Shown piece after piece: positions 45,596 to 56,922 of a stretch of 64,000 nucleotides of DNA. The DNA comes from Ligustrum vulgare (lineage: Eukaryota > Streptophyta > Magnoliopsida > Lamiales > Oleaceae). The position numbers were made by a program, and so were the translations under genes. The first letter of the stretch is position 1, and the number at the start of each line of letters is the position of its first letter. Below the pieces are notes generated by a model, which was given only the letters and a program-made list of their open reading frames with translations, had not been told where the DNA came from and made no database searches. The DNA is taken from positions 1,839,501-1,903,500 of the forward strand of contig OY743173.1 of NCBI GenBank assembly GCA_963555705.1, in the 5' to 3' direction.

Positions 45596-46069
45596 ATGCT
45601 CCGTTCTCAAAAAAGGAAATCTTCTACAATTCGAACCTGAAATTGAAAAATTCTTTCGAGAACGACGTAGGAAACAACAAAATTTGAACCAAATGGCTGA
45701 TCCTATTAATCCAAACGAAAACTTTGAACTTGAGCTAAATGTCGCTGCAAGAGCTCTTGCTCCTAATGCAGCACTACAAAACAATCAAGTCCATGAACCT
45801 AATGTTCAAGATGATAATGTAGGAGATCTTCCTATGTGTCAATTCTTGACTCCTGTTGCCACTGCAAACCGTTCTAGCATATTATATCCACCTTTTGGAA
45901 GGAATGACTTTCAATTGAGAGCATATTTAATAACCTTTTTAGTAATAATCTCCAATTTTTTGGAAAGGCACACGAGGACCCCAACGCACATGTTGCAAGA
46001 TTTGGGAGAATGTGCCAGAATTTTCAATTTCAAGGCATAAACGATGATGTCATTCGTTTGCGACTATTT
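45596..46069 (+). pseudogene. GAG of C, N-terminal part
   Basis: ATG 45596 (MLRSQ..), then EPEIEKFFRERRRKQQ, MADPINPNENFELELN, and LGECARIF-type text, which in the neighbouring frame reads as the normal GAG (HEDPNAHVARFGRMCQNF, GINDDVIRLRLFPY). Frameshifts lie in the A-run near 45612 and in the T-run near 45955. The coding sequence is cut at 46074 by solo LTR B and resumes at 47559. Confidence 0.85.
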
Positions 46070-46074
46070 CCTTA

Positions 46075-47553
46075 TGATAAGTGCTATATTAACGTTTATT
46101 TTATGCACTTATATCCTCAAATATGCCATAATGTGATTCTATCTAAGTATTATTAATGAATTTTATGTTTTACATTGTATAGGATCATAAAAGAAGATAA
46201 AAGAAGAAAAAAGGACCAAAATGCACTCAAAACTGAAGTTTGGAGACTTAGGTGCAAATAAGGTTACGGCCGTAAGGAAATAAAGTCACGGCCGTAAAAG
46301 TATGATGAATCAAGAAGAAAATAAGCAAAAACACGTTTACGACCGTAAAGGAGGATTTACGGCCGTAACCCTCAAAAGATAAAAATGCACAGAAACATAA
46401 TTACGGCCGTAAATGGACATGTCACGGCCGTAACTTCAAATTAAGGAAAATATGCAGAAACCGTGTTACGGCCGTAAAAGGAAATTCACGGCCGTAACTA
46501 TTCAAGTCAAAAATTTCCTTATTTCAATTATTTCCATAATTTGGGATTTCTTGGTCCCAAAGCTAGGACACGAAATTGAGGCTATAAAAAGGGAACTTCA
46601 TGACAAGAAAAGGAGACTATTATTATTTTTGAAAGAGGCTACACATTGAGGAAAATTGAGAGAAAAATATAGAGCATTCTTGGAAGATTTTCAAGTGCAA
46701 GAATATCAACAACAATGGAATTCATGAAGCAACTTGAAGAATCTACCACAACCATGCTAGGCTAAATTTCATATCTTGTTCAAAGGGGAAGTTGTGTTAA
46801 CTTGATTATGTTATTTTCTTTTCCTACAAATTAGTAGCGTGAATTTATTCCTTTATTTCAATTGTTGGATTATTATGTTTTGAATGTTCAATTGAGTTTA
46901 TTTGATTAATAGTTTAATTTGGCCAATTGGATTATTGATCTTTGGATTCATGAATATGCTATGTTTAGATTCTTGATCCGTAATTGTCATTGAATCTTTA
47001 CTTTAGTAGCAAATAAATCTCGTGCAGGTTTAGTAATAATTCAACTTGGATTGATTAATTCGAGCTTGTGTAATTAACGATCCAATTCAATCTATTCTTC
47101 TAAATTTTCATACTAGTCGTGCATTAAATCCTAAGAGCTTGTTTAGGATTGTCCATGGCTAGAATTGGTTCAAAGAGCTTATTTTTAATCAATACACATA
47201 AGGAAGAATTTAGATAATCAGAGCTTGTTGATTATTTATGATTGATAATTGAATTAGGAATAGAAACACGTTACAAGGAAAAGTATAACATTAATTAAGG
47301 GTACAACCGAACCCGAGAACAAGATTTCGTCTCATATTAATTCTCTAGTCATATTTAATTATTTATTTTATGAGTAGTTTTCATTCAAACAATTCAAACA
47401 ACAAAACCTCCCCATTCCATTCTAATTGATCGAACAACTAAAATTAGTTTCTGTTCCTCGTGGGATCGACCCTTACTCTCACTACTACATTATAAATTAA
47501 TATTTAGCGAGTAAGGAATTATTTATTATTTTGGTGCATTGCGACACGCATCA
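46075..47553 (+). mobile_element. Solo LTR B inside gag of C
   Basis: TGATAAGTGCTATATTAACG..ACACGCATCA, 1,479 bp, same family as LTRs A and F, with a perfect 5-bp target duplication CCTTA (46070-46074, 47554-47558). It carries four pairs of the TTACGGCCGTAA array and a canonical TATAAAAA (46583-46590). Confidence 0.95.
46264..46497 (+). promoter_or_regulatory. Phased TTACGGCCGTAA array in LTR B (8 sites)
   Basis: Sites start at 46264, 46286, 46337, 46357, 46401, 46422, 46466 and 46486: four pairs 20-22 bp apart, with pair starts 73, 64 and 65 bp apart. Three sites begin TCACGG and one reads TTACGACCGTAA. The array ends 86 bp before TATAAAAA (46583), the same distance as in A and F, though it has twice as many units. 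Confidence 0.65.
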
Positions 47554-47558
47554 CCTTA

Positions 47559-48361
47559 CACTTTAAGAGAGTGCATTGGAGTGGCTTCATTCTGAACCTG
47601 AATTTAGCATAACCACATGGGATGACCCAGCTCGAAAATTTTGTAACAAATATTTCTCACCTGCTAAGGTCGCTAAACTGAGATTGGAGATATCTACGTT
47701 TCAACAACTAGACGGTGAGAGCTTTTATGAGTCTTGGGGTAGATTTAAGGATCTTCTAAGAAAATGCCCTTATCATGGATATAACAAAGGGCTTCAAGTT
47801 CAGTACTTTTACTCTGGGTTGTCACCACAATACAAATCAATAGTGGACTCATCAGCTGGTGGGTCTATCACAAATAAAAGTGTCAACCAAGCTTGGGACC
47901 TGGTAGAACTCATTGCAAAAACTAGAATGCATGGTGTAGATGCACTGACCAGTACAAATGCGCAACTTGCTGCACTAACAAAAAAGGTTGACATGTTGTT
48001 TTCACATCATCAAGGAGTTCACGCTATTCAATCACCAGTAGTGTGTGAGAATTGTAACGCGAACCATTCAACCGAAAATTGCATGTTGTTAGAGTCAAAA
48101 GAGGAGCAAGTTAATTTTGTGCAAAACAATCATCAACAACAGAATGACCCATATGCTCCTACTTACAACCCTGGTTGGAGACAACACCCCAACTTCAAAT
48201 GGTCTAACAATCAAAATGAGTTTAACCAACCAATGCAGGAGAGAAGACCAAGTTTGGGGGAAATGTTTCAACAACACATGCAGAAGACTGATAAAATGTT
48301 TGAAATGCATCAAGCAACCATACAAAATCATTCTGCTGCACTTAAGGGGCTTGAAAATTAG
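47559..48361 (+). pseudogene. GAG of C, C-terminal part with zinc knuckle
   Basis: Continues gag after LTR B: YTLRE (first frame), then after a two-base loss in AAGAGAG, ALEWLHSEPEFSITTWDD, FFYSGLSPQYKSIVD-type text, and a knuckle CENCNANHSTENC (C-x2-C-x3-H-x4-C, one residue short of the classic spacing). NPGWRQHPNFKWSNNQNEF follows. A stop at 48359-48361 interrupts a frame that resumes at once towards the protease. Confidence 0.85.
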
Positions 48362-49024
48362 ATAAGTCAAATCGCTCAACAACTTTCTGAGCGAGCACCT
48401 GGAACACTCCCAAGTAACACAGTTAAAAATCCAATGGAGCATGTCAACATGATCTCTGCAGTAGAGATGAGAAAAATCTATACTCCAGCTTCTAAGGTAA
48501 CTGTTGAGGATGAATCATACATTCCCGCAGAGGAATATTTTCCACAAAATGGATATGTACCTCCAATCCCTTTCCCTCGTACACTCCTAAGAAATAGGAT
48601 ACAGAAGGATGTTCTGGCTATCAATACCAGAAATGGTGTTCAATTGCCCAAAACACATGAAGTAAGACCCGAGAGGGAAGACAAACAAGTGGTTGGAGAA
48701 ATAGAGAATAAATCTGAGAAACCTAATCAGTCAACCAAACCTGAAACTCAAAAGAAAGAAGAAGAATCTCAATCGCCTATCAAGACCTATGTCCCACCAG
48801 TTCCATTCCCCCAACGTCTGCAACATCACAAAATGGATAAGCAGTTTAGTAAATTTCTGGAAGTATTCAAGAAATTGCATATTAACATTCCTTTTGCAGA
48901 TGCTTTGGCTCAGATGCCAGCTTATCTCAAGTTTATGAAAGAGATTATTTCTAAAAAGAGGAAGTTGAGGAAATTTGAGACTGTATCCTTAACTGAGGAG
49001 TGCAGCGCAATTCTACAAAAATAA
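48362..49024 (+). pseudogene. GAG-protease linker of C
   Basis: Frame 48434-49024: PIPFPRTLLRNR and YVPPVPFPQRLQ repeats, a charged Glu/Lys-rich middle, then FLEVFKKLHINIPFADALAQ and VSLTEECSAILQK, the standard Athila-like stretch before the protease. A stop at 49022-49024 separates it from the protease by one frame step. Confidence 0.8.
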
Positions 49025-49025
49025 A

Positions 49026-49517
49026 TTGCCTCCAAAACTCAAAGATCCAGGGAGTTTATCTATCCCTTGTGATATTGGAAATTTCAAATTTGATAGAGTT
49101 TTGTGTGATTTGGGAGCAAGTATCAATTTAATGCCTCTCTCAATTTACAAGAAACTTGGATTAGGGAAACCTAAACCAAGCAAAATCACATTACAACTGG
49201 CTGACAGATCTGTGAAGCATCCATATGGTGTCATTGAGGACATTTTAGTTAAAGTAGATAAATTCATTTTTCCAGTCGATTTCGTGATTTTGGATATTGA
49301 AGAGGACAATCAAATGCCACTTATTTTTGGTAGACCTTTCCTAACCACAGGACGAGCTTTAATAGATGTTGAAAAGGGGGAGGTGATCTTAAGGGTTCAG
49401 GATGATCAAGTGACTTTCAGTGTCACTAAATACCCTAACAAATATTATCAGTCAGAAAGTTACTTCAAACTAGAAAAAGTGGTGCAAGAACTTGGTAATA
49501 ATTTGAAGCAAGAATAA
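49026..49517 (+). pseudogene. Aspartic protease (retropepsin-like) of C
   Basis: Residues about 9-135 form the domain: SLSIPCDIGNFKFDRVLCDL, active-site motif DLGASINLMP (Asp-x-Gly-Ala-Ser), the middle LADRSVKHPYGVIEDILVKV, and the flap/C-terminal part FPVDFVILDIEED..PLIFGRPFLTTGRALIDV. It would process the GAG polyprotein. The catalytic motif is intact, but its frame is cut from GAG by the upstream stop. No reverse transcriptase follows: the frame ends at 49517. Confidence 0.9.
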
Positions 49518-50232
49518 AAACCAGGTAGCACTCAGATCAACAATAAAGAATTCAAGAAAGTGCGCAAAAATGTTGAGAAATGCAAGGCTGGAAATTGCTA
49601 GGAGTGCAGGGCATCACGAGCATCCTTTAAGCCACCATAAGAAAATTTGCAAAAAGTCGAGCTTTAGACTATAAACGGAGCGCTTATTGGGAGGCAACAC
49701 AATTTTCTTTCATTTTTATTAATTTTACTTTATTTAAAGCTTTGCATTTAAATTTTTAGTAGTACTTGCATTTTTTTCTCTTTATTTGAGTTTTTGAAGT
49801 AAGCATCCATAGCACCAACTTCTTTGATTTGATCTTCAACTGCACTCTTCATTTTTAGTTCTAATTCATACATCATCCATGTGCACAATTTTGCATCAAA
49901 TTGTTTTAACCTCATTGCTCTTATCATATTAAAAATAAATCATATGCATGATTTTTCACGTTTTGAGGAATTATGGGTGATAATTGTAATATTTATGATG
50001 GTTGACCGTGTTTGAAAATTCAAAATTTTGCTATGTTTTAGTTGGGATTGTTTGTGTTGATCTATTTCAATGGTGTGTATAATTCTAATATTGTTTATCT
50101 TTTACTTGCGAGGAACACACCACTTGTAACACTTTCAACCAAGCATGGAAACACAAGAAACATGTCGAAATCATCCAAGCGAGATCAAAGCAAAGCTTCA
50201 AGTTATCACATCGCTCCTCTAAACCTGGGAAG
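49518..50232 (+). other. 3' non-coding part of C, first piece
   Basis: Contains GAATTCAAGAAAGTGCGCAA and then GAGCGCTTATTGGGAGGCAA (about 49678-49697), the landmark that follows pol in Athila-like elements; here it comes straight after the protease. It is collinear with the E tail before F (59301-59325) and after it (56840-56922). Interrupted by LTR D at 50233. Confidence 0.7.
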
Positions 50233-51746
50233 TGTTGACCTATGGTCAACTTGACCTTATTGTTTTGATCATAACAAACAAGAATATATTGTGTTGCTAA
50301 CAAGTGTGCTTCAAGTGCTTCATATAATTCAAAGCATTCAATGTTCAAATCAAAACTATGTGATCAAGCACATGAGACGCAAAGAAGATCAAGAAAGAAT
50401 CGAAGATATTCGAGATCAAATTTCAAGTCGGAAAGTATGAAGACCAAGCAATGAAGCCTACAAAGAATTAATCATTTACAAATTGATTTTCAATCTTATG
50501 TAAGGTTAATGCATCAATAGTTGACAATGCACTTCATAAAGCTCAAGTAACATTTTTAAAACCATCAAAATATCTTTTTCAAAATCAACTTTGATCAGAA
50601 AACCTTGAAAAATCAAAAATCTTGAAATCCTGATTTTTCAGGTCGACCGCATGACACTTTCAGGTCGACCGCAAATTTTTTCAGGTCGACCGCACTGCCT
50701 GTTTTTGAACTTCAACGGCTATATTGAGGTTGACCGCATGGCAGGATAGGTCGACCGCAAAAGACAGTATGTGCGAAATTTGTTATATAAATAGCCTTCT
50801 CTCTTGCATTCATTTTCAACAACAAAGAGGAGATTTTAGAGAAACTTTCTTGTGAAAAATTTATTGTTCTTACTTGATTTATATTTATCTATCTTTATTA
50901 GAATACTTTGATTGATCCAACTTTGTTTTATCAAAATTCATCAAAGTCTTTCGAAGAAAGTTTTGTGAAGATTCTTGGTTTTATATTGTTTAAACTTCCT
51001 CAACATCTTCACACCACATTGGAATTGAAGTATAAGTCTCTCTTTATTCTAAACTTGTTTTAATCTTTTAAAAGAGAGAAATTCCAATTAAGGAACTTTG
51101 ATTATTTGTGCTACATTTTTCATTATCATTTGATTCATCAAAGTTCCATTGTCTAAACACTTTGAGCTTAACTTATTGTTAATTATTCAAGTGTGGCATC
51201 TCTTGGTACTTAATTTGATTCAATATTTTAACAAGAGATTATTTGAAAAACTTTGTTTGATTGCATTGAACTTTTCATTATTATTTGCATTAAAGTTTTT
51301 CTCTAACACTCGAGCTTAATTCATTGCTATCTATTGAAGTGTTAGCCTAACTCTCTCGGTACTTAATTTGAGTATATCATTTGTCAAGAGAGTTATTTCA
51401 ATTGTAAATTCAATTCATTATATCTTGTGGTTTCGAGAGCTTTGTGAAAACTCGATTGTTGGTTAAGGGTAGGTGCTCCTTGTTGTAAGTCACCTAAGGG
51501 TAGGTGCTCCTTGTTGTAAGTCACCTAAGGATAAGTGCTCATTGTTGTAAGTCACTTAAGGATTTGGTACTCCTTATTGTAAGTTACCAATATAGTGGAT
51601 TTGGCCTTGCTCGTGACGGAGAGCTCGGTAACGGGGGACGTAGATCACGTTGGTTGATTGAACCTCCTTAAATTTGAGATTATTTATCGAAAAAGTTTTA
51701 TAAACCAATTCACCCCCCTCTTGGTTAGTTTACTCTTGGGCTAACA
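50233..51746 (+). mobile_element. Solo LTR D, Ty1/copia-like
   Basis: TGTTGACCTATGGTC..CTTGGGCTAACA, 1,514 bp, TGTT..AACA ends, perfect target duplication GGAAG (50228-50232, 51747-51751). The end text AATTCACCCCCCTCTTGGTT is typical of plant copia LTRs. TATATAAATA at 50784-50793 is followed by CTTCTCTCTTGCATTC. A short GTAGGTGCTCCTTGTTGTAA tandem repeat lies at 51465-51600. Confidence 0.88.
50641..50759 (+). promoter_or_regulatory. Phased GGTCGACCGCA array in LTR D
   Basis: Sites start at 50641, 50663, 50684, 50728 (GGTTGACCGCA) and 50749, spaced 22, 21, 44 and 21 bp, that is, multiples of about 21-22. The core GGTCGACC is palindromic. The last site ends 25 bp before the TATA box at 50784. 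A binding array is the likely role (inferred). Confidence 0.6.
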
Positions 51747-53276
51747 GGAAGTACCTAACTCCTTTTTTATGTATTGTTATCAATTGTTTTTTATTTCTTT
51801 TACATTGAGGACAATGTAACTTTCTAGTTTGGGGGGGTGGTATCTCATTTCTTCATTTTTTATTCATTCGATACCCTGTTTTTGGGATACCAAAAAAAAA
51901 AAAAAAGGTGAAAAATTTGAAAATTTTTGTTGATTTATTTATTACTTATGATATGATTTGAATTGACGTTTGTGATTTAGTTAGAAAATTTGGGCAACAT
52001 GTGAACTAAAATTTTTCTTGACATTCATCCATGTAAGACATTAATCAAACTTGAGCACATAGCCACTTTCGAATAATAACTTGTGTAGGGAGATGCTTGA
52101 TACTTGTGGGATAAACATGTGTACTTTGAACATAGAATTGACTGAAAAATTCCAAACCTTGAGAAATTAGATCTTGGCCTGAAATGTAGAACCAAACTGC
52201 TCAAGAAACAGTTTGGGGGTAGAAAGGCCAAGTACAAGTAGGCATTGACAGATTGAGGGTCTGAAGTTTTTAATGATCCATCTTTAGTGTAAGGAGTTTT
52301 AATCAACGAGTATAAACCATGACCAACATAAAAACAGAAAAATGCTGAATGTCTTATTTTGCTCTTCAAAAGCCTTTTTAACTCGAGTAATTAAGTTCGA
52401 GGGGTCTTTCAAACTTGGTGCCCTAAAGTCGTCTGGCTTGGGAGTCACCGATCTAAAGCTTGCTACAAGGGTCAACTAGAAAGCAAGTACGAAGAGTTGA
52501 CTTACACATAAGACACTGAAATATCTTTAACTTTTCTGTTTAAGCATTTATGACTCGGGTAATTAAGTTTGAGGAGTTTTCTGAACCTGGTACCCTAAGC
52601 TCAACTGAGTTGGGAGCTACCGACCTAAAGCTCGCTACATTGGTCATATAGAAAACCAGTATGAAAAGTTCTGTACAAAGATGGTAAAAGACAAGGACAT
52701 TAAAAGAAAAAGTCGTCCATTAAAAAAAAATGATATATAAATGGTATAAGCTTTGTTAATTAAAATTCCTAATAATGGAGTGTGAGATTGGAGATGAATT
52801 ATTCTTGGTCTGTCGTGCAATCTTGTCAAATCCTAACTGCCTTGTGTGGAAAAATGCAATTTATACATGTTTAGAAACCATAGCAAATAGGAAAGACATC
52901 AGGATATGAGAGAAAAGTATTAATGTTGTGATCATCCATGAGAGTGTAAGGAAAATAAAAAGAAAATCATTGTTGACAACATTGGATTCGGGCTTATTTC
53001 TGCATGACTAGTCACACAGTGTTAAGTATATTTTTACATTAGTTTGCATTCGATTTTTGGCTATACAAACACACACGATGAAGTTGAGTATTGGATGAAT
53101 GAAAATAATTTTTGTTGTTCATATTTCTTCTCTAAAGTGAATCGTCATTTTGGATTATTGAAGTGTATGGTAAATAAATTGATAAAAACAAAAAAAAATT
53201 CTGTTTGCATTTTTATTTTTATAGTTTAGTTTTATTTTTGTTCGAGGACGAACAAATATTCTAGTTTGGAGGGGTT
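51747..53276 (+). other. 3' non-coding part of C and polypurine tract
   Basis: TACATTGAGGACAATG and CTAGTTTGGGGGGGTGG (51803-51841) are Athila-like landmarks. A direct repeat follows near 52380-52500 and 52555-52660 (AAGTT(C/T)GAGG.., GGAG(T/C)(C/T)ACCGA(T/C)CTAAAGCT). TTCGAGGACGAA and the polypurine tract AGTTTGGAGGGG lie immediately before the 3' LTR. The frames here are short and not coding. Confidence 0.65.
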
Positions 53277-53578
53277 TGATAAGTGTATTTTATACACTTA
53301 TTTATCTATCGAAATTAGGATATTACAATATTTTTTCTTGAATAAATTCCACGTAATTGTTATTATTTACTATTATTTCTGGTTTTATCCCAAAATCAAG
53401 AAAAGTGATGAATTGAAGCAAATACATAATAATTGGATGAAAAGTGGATTTAATTGAAGACGTTTTGAAACTCAAGAGCTTAATTGCACAATTGAAGACT
53501 CAATGACCAACTTATTTTATTTGAAAGAATTGAGATGTTTAAATGATAATTTATTTGATTGGACTTAGGACGAAATTT

Positions 53579-53621
<43 letters not shown>

Positions 53622-54764
53622 ATACACAGCCGTGGAAAGAGACAGAGAGCCGTGAGGGAGTTGCCTCCGAGAGAAAAATAAGAGGCGCAGCCTGGAAAAA
53701 AATTGAATTGGCTGGGCAAGGGATACACAGGGCTAGAATTAAAAGGGAGGGGACAAGAATTGTGGTCACCTTTGGAGTTGTCGGCAGTGTGTTGGCAGAA
53801 TAATTGAAGAGAGGAATTCTTGGACAATTAAAAGGGACTTGCTGCTTGGTTGGTGTTTGCTGGGACTTGGAAGAATCACTCGGCTGACTGTGATGGTATA
53901 AGAACAATGTGATGTTAATTCTTCATTTATTCACAATCCAGATTTTACTTTCATTATTTATTATTTTTAATTCTAAAAATATGAGTAGCTAATTTAATAA
54001 TCGAGATTGACGATGTATATTTAATGTTTCTTGTTTGATTTTAATTCTCAAGTTGGTGCTTTGATATTTATGTATTGATTTTATTATTGCGTTTAATGCT
54101 TGAGTTGCTTGATCATCAATTCATGATTTAATGGTTGTTTTCATAATCCGAGATATGAGTTAACAATTAGATCACGTAATAAAATCCGGCAATTTCAACA
54201 AAAAGATAGAAATATGAATTTGTGGTTGCATGTGGTCAATTATGAATTCTTAGAAAATTTAATGCATTTAGCTAAGGAGAACTCTTACCCGCTGTAGAGA
54301 TATATTGTTGACTTAGTTAAATAGGCCTAATTTGAACTCGAGAGAGGTAAATTAGATATATGCGTGAATTCGACCAAATACAATTTTAGAAAACAACTTG
54401 AGATGAGAAATTAAGTTAGAACATTATTTCAAAATCGTTAGCCCCGATATTCATTCAATTGCCAGAAATCCAACCACCTTGTTTCTTGCTTTTATTAATT
54501 GCTTTTAGTTTAATTTTCTATTTTCATTTTAATTGCATTGTTTATTTCATTGATTCTCAATTACTTGTCATTTCTGTTTTTGTTTTTATTATTTTGCAAT
54601 TTATTTTCTTAGTTAGTTTTGGTTCTATGTTAGGAATTCTATTGAATCAAAGTAAATCGATAACAAATAAATAGTTCTCGTGAGATCGACAATCCGGACT
54701 CAAAAAAAGTCCACTTTTACTACTTGTTAGCGATATCGTACACTTGCGATATTTCACACCGACA
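53277..54764 (+). repeat. 3' LTR of C (complete)
   Basis: TGATAAGTGTATTTTATACA..TTTCACACCGACA, 1,488 bp. It starts with a perfect hairpin (AAGTGTAT/ATACACTT). A 38-bp (TA)n tract at 53581-53618 stands where a TATA box is expected and is followed by a purine-rich leader-like block. The first five bases to its right are GTTGG; the left target copy is lost. Confidence 0.9.
53581..53618. repeat. (TA)n microsatellite in the C LTR
   Basis: Nineteen TA units. Tyr/Ile-repeat frames across it on both strands are artefacts. Confidence 0.95.
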
Positions 54765-56922
54765 GTTGGCAATGGTTTATATCTGTTGATCAAGACCTCT
54801 TCAACCAATGAACACATTTCGGGAACTATAGACCCTTAAAAGTTCATGCCTACCTTCACCACTTCTTTCCACCCCCAAACTACACTTGAGCAAGTTTAGA
54901 TTCTAAGTTTGAAAGGTTGGGATGTCTCTTAATCTAAGTTTAGGGAATAATAGTCATTCCTACATTCAAGGTGCATAAAACTTGCCCCACATGTGTTAAA
55001 CAAATTCATACACAAGTATTTATCCAATAATAGCTATGTGCGTAATGGTGATTAAATCTAGCAAGTGATAACTAGTTCAAAAGAATTCCAAGTTTCCATG
55101 TTGTCCATAATCCAAACTAAAGAAAGATTTGATTCATACTACGTCCTAAGCAATAAATATGTCAACAAAAAAATTTCAAGTTTTTCAATTCAATTTTTTT
55201 TTTTTTTTGAAATTATCCCAATAGAAATAGAATGAGAATATAAAATGAATATGGAAGCAATTTGCATGATTGATATTTTCCACCCCAAACTAGAAAGAAA
55301 CATTGTCCTCAATGTTTGTCAAAAAGATTTAAAAATGTAAAACAAGACAAATGAGAGAGAATGAGAGCTTCCCAGGTGCAGTGGAGATTTTTTATAGCCT
55401 TGAAGCTTCCATTAGCAATACATTTGGATGAATTTGACCCTAATCTTTCTTTGCCCAACTTTGTTCGAAGTGTTTTGATTGGTGTGTTCCTTGCAAATAA
55501 AAGATAAATATCACGAGAAGTCTTAAACACCAACAATAAACTATGTAAGCTCAAACCAACACCCCCAAACTAAAGTTAAAGAAGATTTTTCTAAATTTTC
55601 AAGTATGGTCGACCACATATGTTCAAGCCATGACATTACTTAGAAAAACACAACTTTTTCTGAGCCATCCTTTGACATGTTAAATTTCATAGCAGAGTTG
55701 AACATATTAAAAATTCAGCTCATTTGGAGTTCAATAGGGTCATGAAAAACTATTGAGAAGTAGGTGACGTGAGTCAGTTTTCAGGTACAATGGCCTGTAG
55801 TGGCCTTGCAATGGGGCCGCCATGATGCTTAATTTGGGTTTCATGGTTTTCATGCAAAGAAGTGAACTAACTCATGTACTAATCACACACAATCACTTAT
55901 AAACATGTTATGAAGATCAATGCTCGGAAGAATTTCTCAAATTAGCACAATTTTTTTTTTTTTTTGGCACTTCATCAAACACTTCATGTGCACTACAAAA
56001 AGTAAAGAACGTGTATCAATTTGGAAACATGGATTGACCAAAAATTTTAATTATTAAAGCACAAATCACATTCTCCAACAGCTAACTTAAGCCCATACTC
56101 CAATTCTCCTTAATTCAAAAGGCACAAAATTATAGAAAGGTTAACACTTTGGCACGACCTTTGAAAAAAGAAGAAGAGGAATTCATACCTTTTGTTTGAT
56201 GTTGAAGTGATCTTAAGCAATGATATTGATGCAACAACATGTTGATGATATGCTCAAATGATGAGAGATCATATTGGAAGTGAATTGGGGAGAGTAAACA
56301 AGTTTGGACATTTTAAAAATGAAAGAATGATAAAAAAAAAAAAAACATTTAAACTGCCGATTTTGGTCCCAATAAGCTACGTGATCGCGTGGCTAGAGTG
56401 CCAGTGATCACGCGGTGTAATTCTGTAGTGAAATACTAATTTTTATGTAGTCACACAATCGTGCAGGCTTACTGACCAGCGATCTCGTGGTTTACCGACA
56501 GAAAAGAAAATTTCTTTTAAATTTTGGATTTCCAACTCGATTTTCACCCCCTAATCACTTCATGATCTACATTATGCTTTCCTAAACATTTTCTTCATGT
56601 CCTAAACTAATGCGTGTGTGTTTTTGGGATAACGAATTAAAGCCCAGTTTACCAAAATGTGTTAAATCAAAAACATACCTAAATATGCAACAATAGACTA
56701 ATATGCAAAAGTGTTTTAACAAGTATCATGCAAAACACTCAAACAAGTTACCTACCATGCATATATCTAAAAACAAATAATTAAAATAAAACTTAAAGCC
56801 TAATAAGTAAAAAGGTAAGAATTTGGGTTGCCTCCCAATGAGCGCTCCTCTGTTTTAAGTCCCAAGCCCGAATTTTTGCACATTCAAATCATGGAAGAAT
56901 AAATGATCCTCTTGGAGCTTTG
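54765..56922 (-). other. 3' non-coding region of E
   Basis: On the minus strand: GAGCGCTCATTGGGAGGCAA (about 56827-56846), a long stretch with CCACGCGATCACGTAGC motifs (GATCGC at 56383, GATCAC at 56406), ACATTGAGGACAATGTTTC (about 55294-55312), and AGTTTGGGGGTGG (about 54880). Order and wording parallel C (49680-52330), but this region is roughly 950 bp longer between the first two landmarks. No gene. Confidence 0.7.

Larger units (their letters stand above)
44688..54764 (+). mobile_element. Element C: Athila-like GAG-protease element without pol
   Basis: In order: truncated 5' LTR (44688-45437), perfect tRNA-Asp primer site, gag, aspartic protease, GGGAGGCAAC landmark, 3' non-coding region, polypurine tract and full 3' LTR (53277-54764). 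Two later solo LTRs interrupt it: B (46075-47553) and D (50233-51746). Reverse transcriptase, RNase H and integrase are absent: the protease frame ends at 49517 and the usual post-pol landmark follows about 190 bp later. It would have needed enzymes in trans. The right flank is E. Confidence 0.85.

Noticed and set aside
47576..49517. Reverse transcriptase or integrase downstream of the protease in C
   Set aside because: All frames were read from 49518 to 53276 with LTR D removed; no YxDD, RNase H or integrase motif was found.
53480..53907. Overlapping frames with Tyr-Ile repeats on both strands
   Set aside because: They translate the (TA)19 tract; no homology or codon bias.
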